Assembly: GCA_964017185.1 (NCBI GenBank)
Contig: OZ024880.1
Location: 43,661,071-43,725,070 of the forward strand
DNA from: Rugalucina vietnamica
Lineage: Eukaryota; Mollusca; Bivalvia; Lucinida; Lucinidae
Reading direction: 5' to 3'
DNA: 64,000 nucleotides
The notes beneath the pieces were generated by a model. It searched no databases. It was given only the letters and a program-made list of their open reading frames with translations, and had not been told where the DNA came from. Shown here piece after piece: positions 55,168 to 64,000 of this stretch. Position numbers and translations under genes: made by a program. How positions within the stretch are numbered: position 1 is the stretch's first letter; each line of letters begins with the position of its first letter.

Positions 55168-56194
55168 GTATGTCATACGACTGTCAGGAATAACTTGTCG
55201 GTTTTGTTTAGTTCTATTGTATCAAGTTGTATTTATAGATTTCTGTCCATTTTGTTTGAACAAATGCAAGGTCACATTAAGCTGAATGAGTTCTATATGA
55301 AAAATCATTTAGATTTGCATAACTAACAACGTTATATGGATATGTCATCATATCGTAGTCTCTTGATACTCTTAAGGCTCCAGACTTAAGAAACTTCGGA
55401 TCACTTAAGGCTACGAAATCTTATGTTACTTCAGGAAAGACAAAATATGCTTTTGGTGCATTGGGTCGTACGTCTTGCATTTTGACATAGTAAGAAAATT
55501 ATGTTTTCAACTTCAAAACACTGACTTTAATAGCATCAACAATTTAAAAATGAAAAAACAATAAATAGTTTGATTCGTGGTAGTGAATATAAAATAAACA
55601 ATCAATTATATCTTTCATTGAATTTATGCATATCTTCCAATGAATTTATGCATAACTACTTATTACAACTAAGCCAGAAATAAGATCTAGACGCAGTCAA
55701 TCATAGCTGAACATTATCGAGATTATAAATCTGCATTTTACTTGAATTACAGGGAAGTAAATATTTATTATATCAGTTATTAAATAATCTCACCTCTTTA
55801 TTTCTTAGGAAACACTAATCCCGTAGTAATTCTCTTCTAGGATAAAGTAAACGGCGATTCCCCGGAATCTGAATACAACCACCTTCGGCTGAGATTATCT
55901 TTAAAATAATCAAACCACCACAGGTTATCTTTATTGCACAATATCAAACCATATCTCTTCAAATGTTTAGCTACAGATAAGGCCTATTGACTGAGAATTA
56001 GCTTTTAATATCCAAGTTATTTAATGGTAATGCACTTGTGTTAAAATGATAAAATGAATAATCGTTAGCAATGTTATTCTTCGATAGCAGCGACTGAGCT
56101 AGCTACAGTGAGAGCTACTGAATGAAACTGCTGTTTCTGAAATTGATTCTTTTCTCTGCTAATAGTGACAATGCCCAGATCTATACAGCAAGTG
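55168..56194. other. Non-coding, nothing recognised
   Basis: Very AT-rich. A short direct repeat AATGAATTTATGCATA occurs around 55617-55655. Confidence 0.45.
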
Positions 56195-56562
56195 TGCTTT
56201 GTCACTTAGCGCAAGGTGTGTCACTGTGACAAACTCAGCAGAACAACAGTTCAAAGTAACGAAGTTATAAAGATTTTAACTCAAAATGCGATAAGAGCAA
56301 GTTTCTTACATGTAGCATCATGCTTTGTCACTTAGCACGAGGTGTGTCACTGTGCCAAACTCAGCAGAACAACAGTTCAAAGTTATGAAGTCATTAAACA
56401 TTTAACTCAAAATTCGATAAGAAATTTCAGTTTCTTACATGTAGCACAATGCTTTGTCACTTAGCACAAGGTGTATCATTGTGACAAACTCAGCAGAACA
56501 ACGGTTCAAAGTAACAAAATTATTAAACATTTAACTTAAACTTAAATCAGTTTCTTACATCC
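56195..56562 (+). repeat. Tandem repeat, about 127-bp unit, three copies
   Basis: TGCTTTGTCACTTAGC recurs at 56195, 56321 and 56450. Each copy continues with AAACTCAGCAGAACAAC and TTCAAAGT, and ends TCAGTTTCTTACAT or close to it. Non-coding. Confidence 0.92.
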
Positions 56563-58429
56563 GCAACTTTGGTCGAAAACTTTCTTAACACCCTGTTCAG
56601 TAGTATAATCTTGTGATCACTTTTGCGTTGTGCACCTTTGTTAACTGTTTTCTCTTTATTCTTGCACATAGCAAGCACAAATATTTTAAACGTCGAAGGG
56701 ATATGCAAAATTTGGCCAGATTCGACCATGGACTGTGGTGTTAGATGATCATGGGCTTATGGAAAAACTCTAAAATGACTTCCATTTATGCTAAATGTTG
56801 CAAACACTTCCGGCCTTCATTACATCGCAGGAGCAGAAAGCTTACAGGTTGGTCAAATCTCATTTGAATGAATTAAAGAAATTAAATTGAGAGTGATTTC
56901 CATGACCTTTAAGCTAACAATGAGGAAATCTCTCATGTGAGTTGCAGGGACATTGACCACAGTCAATACACATCTTGTAATTGAGACATTGGTTCGAATC
57001 TCACCAGTACCTACCTGACCATTTTTGCTATTAAAAACGAAAAGCGCTTCCAGTTTTCTGCAGGTCTCTAAACTATGCCTCTTCGATTATAGAAGCAAGT
57101 GTTTCCCATGAATGCTTAGACTATCTTTTCCGGAATATGGATGAAAGTTATTAAGAAAGGTGAAATGAATGAGTCAGGAAATTTATTACAGGTGGTCAAA
57201 ATATATAACACTAACTACTAAAAAGTCTTATGTAATAATGATATTTGGGTTGGCTATATAGTGTATCCTCGACCAAACATACAAAGCATACAAAAATAAA
57301 AAAAAAATCATCAGAAGATTTTGTTTTCTTTCTCGCCTCGGCAACTTGGCACTGGACGTTCTTACTAGTACTGGTCATGTGTAGTTGTATCCACGTGACA
57401 CAAAAAAAAACATAAAATAAAGGGGCTATTGTCAGAAACATTTCGCAATGTTAAGCGTTGTCCCCGAATTCGTTTCTGAGAAAACGAATTTGAATTATTA
57501 CAATGGTCACTGCTCTTATAGCTATAGGATGCCTGTTTTTATTTTTATTTCTATTATTTTGTTTCAGAATTTAGGCCTTTGGCACACTGACTACAAGGTT
57601 TTTATACGAGTCTCAGAGTTGTTATGCGTTATACTCTTTCAATTAACACAGCACATATTCATTGTCTGTAGTCGCGGCACATGGCGACCAGACAAGATAT
57701 TGCCTGCTCGGCTGAAAAACAAAATCAGTACTCCAGGGCCCTGTTGTATAAAACTTTATTAACTCTTAATAACAGGTTAAAGTTCCAGTTAACTTAATGC
57801 CAGTTTTGCTCCTGTTGGATTATTGTTATTGAAAATCGACATTAGTGTCTACTTAAAGCTGTCATTTGCAAATGTAGGTCCAAAGGTACTTTAAGATTGT
57901 TTTGTGCAGCAGAAAATTAATGCCAGCTGCGCTAAGAGAGTTCTTGAGCTTAATGGCAGCATAGGTTTAATGACAGCTTAAGTTTATGCAACAGAGCCCT
58001 GGTTCTTTTTAAACCATAAATGTAAGGAATTAAATGAAGGTATCGCAATGTTGACAATGGATATTCCATATTACAACATCGTAGTTCTAATTTTGTGAAG
58101 CATTTTCTTGACGTGTTGCGTTATAAGTTTGGTTCAGTATAGTTTTGGACAAAAGCAAAAGTTAGAATTTTGTGATCAAAATTCGTATTTAAATACTGGT
58201 ATACTCGTATGTAGTTTGCTTTGATATATGCTTTGGTGGATTAAGGGAATCATTAGTTTTAGACGTGACTCTTCAAGTCTTAAACCAGACAAGTTTGCAT
58301 TGAAAGTAATGTTATACTGCAATGGTCACATTTTTTGTGCATTGAAATTTAACAAGTCTTCGGTTCTGTTTTTCGTGCAGAATTAGTTATAAATTATGGA
58401 TGTAAATATTAAAATACTATAACAATTTG
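56563..58429. other. Non-coding, nothing recognised
   Basis: The longest frame, 104 codons plus (57448-57762), has no motif. A GGTTCGAATCTCACC sequence near 56990 resembles a pol III B box, but no tRNA fold fits around it. Confidence 0.4.
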
Positions 58430-58654
58430 CATCAGGAAAACATGTCCGTGAAATGTATACCCCCTTAAACCCCACTTTTATATAGAAAAACTGGGGTATG
58501 CGGGGGTTTACCTATGCTGAGGCGGTTCTAACGTGTACACACAATCTATGTTTTGAGCAAAAATAAGAAAAATATCAAAATTTTTCCAGTGAAATTTTTC
58601 ATTTTTTACAACCAAAAACTTTTCTGTATATTGCATGGGCGTGTTTTCGTAATG
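58430..58654 (+). mobile_element. Family A MITE, centre deleted
   Basis: Starts CATCAGGAAAACATGTCC and ends GTGTTTTCGTAATG. The left palindrome arm is missing: GGTTTACCTATGCTGAGGCG leads straight into the right arm. Confidence 0.9.
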
Positions 58655-59823
58655 TATGTATTAAATACATCTGATGCTTAATAAACTCTAGTCTTTTTCT
58701 AGTTCACATGCACTCACCAGCAGAATATGTATTCCAACAAATACAAAAGGCACATAATGATATATATCTTTTGCAATGTATTTTCGTGGTAGCAATATGC
58801 TGCAAGTCTGTAAATCCTTTGATGAATTGTTAATATGTAAAATTAAACATCTGTTACCTAACCTTAGTGATACTTTTGCATTCAATGATCTAAATAATAG
58901 AGAATGTAACATATGTAATCATACACTAAGAAGCCTTCTGATTTCATGGTGTGGAATATAGGCGGTATTTGGGCACAGTAATGTTTTCATTTATATATTA
59001 TTCAGTTCATTAGCTTATGAGCTAGTGGGGCCTAAAACGAGAAGAATTAACTTTGCTTCAAACAAGGCAATCGTTTAGATTTAATATAGAATCGTCCAGA
59101 AATGAGTTGTTTACTTGCTATATATATATATATATATATATGTGATGTTTAAACATTATGTGTAGATATCATTTTAATAAATACAAAATCTAGAAATTCT
59201 TTAGAAATTCTTCAGAAATTGTCTAGAAATTACTTGTTTAGTTGCCATGAGTGGCCTTAATATGATGTGGATATTACCGACTCAAATTCATCTACTGAGA
59301 GATCATCTCTATTTATATGATGAGTGGATATTTTCAATTTGCCAAACACTCGTGAATTTCAGAACAGAATTTAAAATGCATGAACTGTCACAGAAAAAAA
59401 TGGCCACAGTCCCCGTGATATATAGAATTAAACACAACGTATTACAGAAGAAGCGTTGCATACCCTGTTTTTTTATTTTCGTGAAATTGCATGCTACATG
59501 AGGTTTATATGGTATTTATTTAAAAGCTATTGCATTTCATTACTCCGCGAGCTGTGGTTCATTTATTCAGAGATATGCATCAGATAGAAAGAAATATCAA
59601 GAAATAATTGGAAGATCAGAAATAAAATAAACACAGAATGAAGATAAAAGTAACAACTTACAAATGAATACCTTATCCTTTCATCGCTAGTACTTGAACG
59701 ATTTCTCCATTCACACTTTGCACCAAATAGTTGAAAGTATCTTAATTATAAAGATGAAAGCATCTGTCTGAAACAAGTAAATCTAAGTATACAGATACAC
59801 TGGTTACACTTCCAACGCAACAC
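58655..59823. other. Non-coding; (TA)n microsatellite
   Basis: TA repeat at about 59119-59141 and short TTTAGAAATTC-like tandem units at 59192-59232. The rest is unrecognised. Confidence 0.5.
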
Positions 59824-59935
59824 CATCAGAATAACATGACCGTGAAATATATATTCCCTTATACACCGCTTTTACATAGTCAAACTGGAGTGTTTAGGGT
59901 ATACACGTTTTTACTAAAACATACGGGTACATTCA
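59824..59935 (+). mobile_element. Family A MITE, truncated
   Basis: Left end only: CATCAGAATAACATGACCG, TTCCCTTATACACCGC, CAAACTGGAGTG, then a decayed AAAACATACGGGTAC. The following 59936-60296 shows nothing recognised. Confidence 0.7.
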
Positions 59936-60296
59936 CAATTTAAAGTGAATTGTATCTCTATTTTACAAATAAAAAAAAACATAAGAAGGAAGTATCTAAA
60001 CCTTAAACAGAAGGAAAATATCATACGCCTCATACAAAACCCATAAAGAAAACACTCAGGTTGCTTCTCACAAACTACATGACTTGAATATGGTCCCATT
60101 AGTTCATAATATACTGAGCCAAACTTATAACGCAACATCGGTTTATTTTTATTGTTAAACACCGGAACGTTATCAAATAAACTTTGACTCCACTGAATTA
60201 GATTATCGGACGATCGACAAATTTCACAACATCTTGTTTGTAACATTCTGTGTTATGTACGGAACCCTGGAAGGGACATTTTATTTTTCTTTTTTA

Positions 60297-60495
60297 TCTT
60301 GTTTAAACAACTTATTATGTTGTTTAAACAACTTATTATGTTGTTTAAACAACTTAATTATCTTGTTTATACAAGATAATTATCTTGTTAAAACAACTTA
60401 ATATGTCGTTATAACAAGATAATATGTCGTGCAAACGACTTATTAAGTTGTTATAACAAGATAATTATCTTGTTATAACAAGATAATATGTCTCT
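60297..60495. repeat. Array of short palindromes (TTGTTTAAACAA/TTGTTATAACAA type)
   Basis: About ten consecutive palindromic units such as TTGTTTAAACAACTTA, CTTGTTTATACAAGATAA and GTTATAACAAGATAATTA, several of them nested (AAGATAATTATCTT). Length is about 200 bp. It can fold into stacked hairpins on either strand. No coding role. Confidence 0.9.
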
Positions 60496-60717
60496 GATTG
60501 GCTGGATATTCGCCCCAAAACATGGCTACACTTGCTTCACAGAGTGTTTGGCGGAGCTGTATTTTCTCATAGGACTGTAGTATAGGGCGGTCGTATCTTT
60601 GTTAGCGTTAAAGCACGATGTTCAAATAAGTGAAATACACTTGAAGTGAATATTAAAATGGTTAAACCTCGCACGAAGGCGATGGTGGTTCGTCTCTCAC
60701 TAATGAGAAAGACCATC

Positions 60718-60902
60718 ATTATTTCTTGAATAGGTTCGTGTGTGTTGGTGAGTCCTTTGATGGCTGACTAGGCCAATTCTAGCTCTAAACTGTCGGTTGC
60801 AAGTAGAGCAAGTCAATGTCATTGAATCAGCTGGTGGCCCATTGGTATTGGCTTTGCGTTCTCTGCGCTTTCTTTCAGCTTCACAGATTCTCTTTTTTTT
60901 CA
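60718..60902 (-). pseudogene. C-terminal zinc-finger tail of the LINE ORF, shifted frame
   Basis: In a frame offset from the main ORF the translation reads KKKRICEAERKRRERKANTN and then a C2H2-type finger (C-x2-C-x12-H-x3-H, containing CSTCNRQFRARIGLVSH), ending with a stop after NNDGLSH. The two frames meet at a run of eight A on the minus strand (60893-60900). One A fewer would join them, so a 1-nt slip in the homopolymer separated finger from RT. Confidence 0.8.
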
Positions 60903-63568
60903 TGGAGAGCTGCTCCTTTGTTGATGAGACCTCGCCACTTTGATCGCTCCTGTGCAGTCTGTTCCCAAGACCCAATTGGTATGTCAAAATCCTTCAGAGA
61001 GGCTTTCAGGGTGTCTTTGTAGCGTTTCTTCTGGCCACCTTGAGAGCGCTTTCCCTCTTGTAGTTCTCCATAGAAGACTTTCTTTGGAAGTCGCTCATCA
61101 GGCATTCTTATAACATGGCCGGTCCACCTTAGCTGTGCTAGCTTTAAGACAGTATGCATGCTTTGCATCCCTGCTTTCTTCAGGACCTCTGTGTCTGGGA
61201 TCTTGTCTTGCCACTTGATTTTTAACAGCTTTCTCAAACAGCTTAAGTGGAAATGGTTAAGTCTCTTTGCATGACGCTGGTATACTGTCCAGGTCTCACA
61301 TGCATACAAGAGGGTTGGAAGTACCACAGCCTTGTAGACTTTCAGCTTGGTGTCAAGCTTGATTCCATTTCGCTCCCAGACATTTGCACGGAGTCTTCCG
61401 AATGCCACACTGGCTTTTGCAATTCTTGCAGTGACCTCATCATCAATGTGCACTGCTCTGGAAAGAGTGCTTCCCAGGTAGGTGAATTTATCAACAACTT
61501 TCAGTTTTTCTCCATTCACAGTGATGGTTGGTTCATTGTACGGTTTTCCAGGTGCTGGCTGGTGTACAACCTCTGTCTTTTTTGTGCTGATTGTGAGATC
61601 ATAGTTATCACATGGCTGTGAGACTTGATCCATGGCTCTTTGCATTTTTGCCTCTGAGCTGGCATTCTTATCCATATCATCTGCATAGAGGAGCTCATCT
61701 AGCACATCGGTCTGCACCTTAGTTTTGGCTTGCAACCTTCTAAGGTTGAATATATTGCCATCAAAACGGTACCTGATTGGAAAACCAGTGTCACTGTCCT
61801 GAAAAGCATCCATGAGCATGGCAGAAAACATCATGCTGAACAGTGTTGGTGCCATAACACAGCCCTGTTTGACCCCATTTGTTACCTCAAAGGGTTCAGA
61901 GAACTCTCCATCATTTTGCACACGTGCCTGCATGCCATCATGAAATTGCTGCACCATTGCTATGAATCTGGGTGGACAGCCAAACTTGGCCATGATTTTC
62001 CACAGTCCATCACGACTTACTGTGTCAAACGCTTTGGTGAGGTCGACAAACGTCATGTATAGATCTACATTCTGCTCTTGGCATTTCTCCTGAAGCTGTC
62101 TTGCTGTGAAGATCATGTCTATCGTCCCCCTGTCCTTTCTGAATCCACATTGACTTTCTGGGATAAGTCCCTTCTGATCAAGATGAACATTCAGGCGGTT
62201 CAACAGAATTTTTGCTAGTATCTTCCCAGCAATCGATAGGAGGGAAATGCCTCTGTGGTTATCACAGACTTGTGGATTTCCTTTCCGCTTGTATAGGTGG
62301 ATTATGGATGCATCCTTAAATTCTTGTGGGATGGCCTCCTTCCTCCACATACAGTGAAACAGCTCGGTCAGTTTCTCTGCCATGGGTAGCCCCCCGGCCT
62401 TATAAACCTCTGCAGGAATTGCATCTGCACCTGGAGCTTTGCCAGAAGACAGTTGTTGAACTGCTTTTCTTGTTTCCATGACGGTTGGAAATTCATCTAA
62501 CAGAACATTGCACTCTATCTGTGGCAGTCTGTCAATTGCATCCTCATTGATGCTTGATGGTCGATTTAGCACACTATTGAAATGTTCTGCCCACCTTTTC
62601 AAGATAGCCTCTTTGTCTGTGAGAAGAGTGTTTCCATCTGCACTGAGTAATGTGGTGGCTCCAGAACTCTTAGGGCCATAAATGGTTTTCAGTGCATCAT
62701 GAAATTTCTTCATGTCCTTTCTGTCTGCAAAAGACTGAATTTCTTCTGTTTTCTTCCTCAGCCAGGAATCTTGCATGTCCCTAAGCTTGGTCTGGACTGT
62801 CTTACAAACGTTGCTGTAGGCTGCTTTCTTGGATACTGAGCTAGTATCATCTTGATGTGCCTTGTGCAATCTGTGTTTTTCTTCAAGAAGCTTCTGAATT
62901 TCGTCATCATTCTCATCAAACCAGTCTTGATGTTTGCGAGATGGATGTCCTAAAGTAGTAGCAGCTGAAGAATGAACTGTTTTATGGAAGACTGTCCAGT
63001 TTTCTTCGGGGTTCTCTGAACTGAGATTGATTGCATCCAGTTGGTTGCAAATGTCTGTTAAGAAAGCTTGTCGCATGCTGTCTTGATTCAGCTTTGAGAC
63101 ATCCAGTCTTTTAGCAGCTTTCTTGCCTTGAGGTCGCCTCGCAGGCTGGATTCTAAGGTTGAGTTTGCTGACAACCAGTCTATGGTCTGTCCAGCAGTCT
63201 GCACCACACATAGTCTTTGTCACTCTGACATCCTGCCTATCTGTTCTCCGCACTATAACATAGTCTATGAGATGCCAATGTTTGGAACGGGGATGCATCC
63301 AGGATGTTTTATTTCTGTTAGGTAGACGAAAGACTGTGTTGGTGATTAGAAGATCATGTTCAGCACACTTCCTTAGAAGCAAGAGACCATTGCTGTTGCA
63401 CTTTCCAACACCTTCTGGACCTATAACTCCTTCCCAGGTCTGATGGTCTGTACCAACTCTGGCATTAAAGTCTCCAAGAAGGATAAGTTTGTCTGTACGG
63501 GGTGTAGCAGAAATAATGTCATCTAAGTCATTATAGAACTTGTCTTTAACCTCATCTGGATTGGTCAT
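60881..63568 (-). CDS. LINE ORF: endonuclease (partial) and reverse transcriptase
   Basis: 895 codons. The endonuclease part starts mid-domain: GDFN at residues 32-35, IDYV about 101-104, TDHR at 127-130 (catalytic His). The RT blocks follow in order: SGKAPGAD 375-382, CGFRKDRGTID about 474-484, FVDLTKAFD 507-515 (Asp 509), GVKQGCVMAPTLF 565-577, YADD 628-631 (Asp 630 and 631), TKKTEVV, then FTYLGSTLS. The C-terminal LRWTGHVIRMPDERLPKKV region is usual in APE LINEs. It copies LINE RNA into DNA at a nicked target. The Met used here is not the native start. RT motifs look intact, but the copy lacks the 5' part and breaks before the zinc finger. I cannot fix the clade (RTE-like features in the endonuclease). 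Confidence 0.88.
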   Translation of the reverse strand: MTNPDEVKDKFYNDLDDIISATPRTDKLILLGDFNARVGTDHQTWEGVIGPEGVGKCNSNGLLLLRKCAEHDLLITNTVFRLPNRNKTSWMHPRSKHWHLIDYVIVRRTDRQDVRVTKTMCGADCWTDHRLVVSKLNLRIQPARRPQGKKAAKRLDVSKLNQDSMRQAFLTDICNQLDAINLSSENPEENWTVFHKTVHSSAATTLGHPSRKHQDWFDENDDEIQKLLEEKHRLHKAHQDDTSSVSKKAAYSNVCKTVQTKLRDMQDSWLRKKTEEIQSFADRKDMKKFHDALKTIYGPKSSGATTLLSADGNTLLTDKEAILKRWAEHFNSVLNRPSSINEDAIDRLPQIECNVLLDEFPTVMETRKAVQQLSSGKAPGADAIPAEVYKAGGLPMAEKLTELFHCMWRKEAIPQEFKDASIIHLYKRKGNPQVCDNHRGISLLSIAGKILAKILLNRLNVHLDQKGLIPESQCGFRKDRGTIDMIFTARQLQEKCQEQNVDLYMTFVDLTKAFDTVSRDGLWKIMAKFGCPPRFIAMVQQFHDGMQARVQNDGEFSEPFEVTNGVKQGCVMAPTLFSMMFSAMLMDAFQDSDTGFPIRYRFDGNIFNLRRLQAKTKVQTDVLDELLYADDMDKNASSEAKMQRAMDQVSQPCDNYDLTISTKKTEVVHQPAPGKPYNEPTITVNGEKLKVVDKFTYLGSTLSRAVHIDDEVTARIAKASVAFGRLRANVWERNGIKLDTKLKVYKAVVLPTLLYACETWTVYQRHAKRLNHFHLSCLRKLLKIKWQDKIPDTEVLKKAGMQSMHTVLKLAQLRWTGHVIRMPDERLPKKVFYGELQEGKRSQGGQKKRYKDTLKASLKDFDIPIGSWEQTAQERSKWRGLINKGAALHEKKENL

Positions 63569-63719
63569 CGTGGGTGCATAGGCACTGACGAAGGCGATAC
63601 AGTAATATTGACAGGGTCATCGCGTTTATACAAACCGAACTGCAAGGATCAGGTCGGCTATGATGTATTCAAAATGTGTAGACCACAAACTCTTCTTGAG
63701 AGAGCTTTATCCAAACGGT

Positions 63720-64000
63720 TTCAAGGCGCCTTGAGAGACGTACTTACTCGTACACTGTACCTGGACCAAATTTCATTTGGCACATAGACGGGGCTATGAT
63801 AAACTGAAGCCTTTTGGACTTTGCATTAGTGGCTGCATAGACGGGTTTTCCAGAAAAATCATTTGGCTGAATGTGTACAACACAAACAATAATCCCAGAA
63901 TTATAGGAGGTTATTTTCTAGAGTCTGTAAAAGAATTTGGCGGATGTCCTTGTGTTGTACGAGGGGATTATGGTACAGAACATGGACTTGTACGTGGCTT
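63720..64000 (+). pseudogene. DDE/rve integrase-like protein fragment, frameshifted, runs off the window
   Basis: Two frames together encode the first half of an integrase core. Before 63792: RRTYSYTVPGPNFIWHIDG, with the first catalytic Asp at 63787-63789. After two extra bases, frame +2 runs open from 63795 to the window end: YDKLKPFGLCISGCIDGFSR, KIIWLNVYNTNNNPRIIGGY, then a CPCVVRGDYGTE block with the second catalytic Asp at 63966-63968. The R-x-D-x-G-x-E context and spacing of about 60 residues between the Asp codons fit retroviral-type integrases and related transposases. The third catalytic residue would lie outside. Similar PGPN..WHIDG integrase-core proteins occur in many animals (from memory; family name not certain). 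The frameshift could be a real lesion or an assembly error. Confidence 0.75.

Larger units (their letters stand above)
60660..63640 (-). mobile_element. 5'-truncated APE-type LINE (non-LTR retrotransposon)
   Basis: Minus-strand element consisting of most of the endonuclease domain, a full reverse transcriptase, and an out-of-frame C-terminal zinc finger, followed by a short 3' end with ACCACCATCGCCTTCG near 60680. Upstream of 63568 the endonuclease frame continues (codons for IAFVSAYAPT before the Met) but hits TGA at about 63602. Beyond 63640 the homology fades, so the insertion is 5'-truncated or decayed. Confidence 0.85.

Noticed and set aside
56195-56562. CRISPR-like array
   Set aside because: The units are long, diverged and lack unique equal-length spacers, and the window is eukaryotic.
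56960-57020. Possible tRNA or tRNA-SINE (GGTTCGAATCTCACC)
   Set aside because: B-box-like only. No A box, acceptor stem or anticodon arm could be drawn around it.
61247-63325. Plus-strand frames of 60-124 codons antisense to the LINE ORF
   Set aside because: Shadows of the 895-codon minus-strand ORF with no independent evidence.

Overview
This window looks like AT-rich nuclear DNA from an invertebrate animal, most likely a marine lophotrochozoan such as a bivalve mollusc. The signs are a spliced aminergic GPCR exon with a textbook donor, very low coding density, long homopolymers, a LINE, a tRNA-derived SINE and many short inverted-repeat transposons. The species cannot be named from the sequence. 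No operons, ribosomal genes, CRISPR arrays or convincing intact tRNA genes were seen.

Only one host gene part is clear: the first coding exon of a D2-like dopamine (aminergic) receptor on the minus strand (7832-8425). It ends at a consensus splice donor, and the start of the following intron carries three perfect CRE octamers. No further receptor exon was recognised.

The rest is mostly a layered repeat landscape. Two MITE families dominate. Family A (about 20 copies or fragments, about 275 bp when complete) has TIRs of the type CATYANGAAAACWTGTCC and a central palindrome of about 115 bp. Family B (about 16 copies, about 235 bp) has GAGCCGCC TIRs and a core palindrome containing GAAAACAAAGGCGC. 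Other elements are an 811-bp hAT-type element with a perfect 8-bp target duplication (9687-10497), a 473-bp TIR element in tandem (16541-17492), a TIR element with a TTAA/TTAG target (42653-43713), smaller TIR elements at 35.6, 38.8 and 48.0 kb, a tRNA-derived SINE at 26.7 kb, and two copies of a very short (79-85 bp) retroposon with a TAC-repeat tail and perfect 13-14 bp target duplications (4.9 and 23.5 kb).

Two direct segmental duplications are present: 10.56-11.56 kb against 12.8-14.07 kb, and about 19.56-24.98 kb against 25.5-31.8 kb. Each gives a paralogous empty site for a family A insertion. A degenerate retroelement (C-terminal part of a probable reverse-transcriptase ORF plus a long 3' tail) recurs at 18.0-19.2 and 39.0-40.75 kb, with tail-only copies at 22.2, 35.1, 37.3, 46.8 and 50.2 kb.

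The right end holds a 5'-truncated APE-type LINE on the minus strand (endonuclease remnant, complete RT, out-of-frame C-terminal zinc finger; about 60.66-63.64 kb). It is followed by a plus-strand DDE/rve integrase-like gene fragment (63.72-64.0 kb) that carries a frameshift and runs off the window. Most other open frames are translations of repeats or chance.
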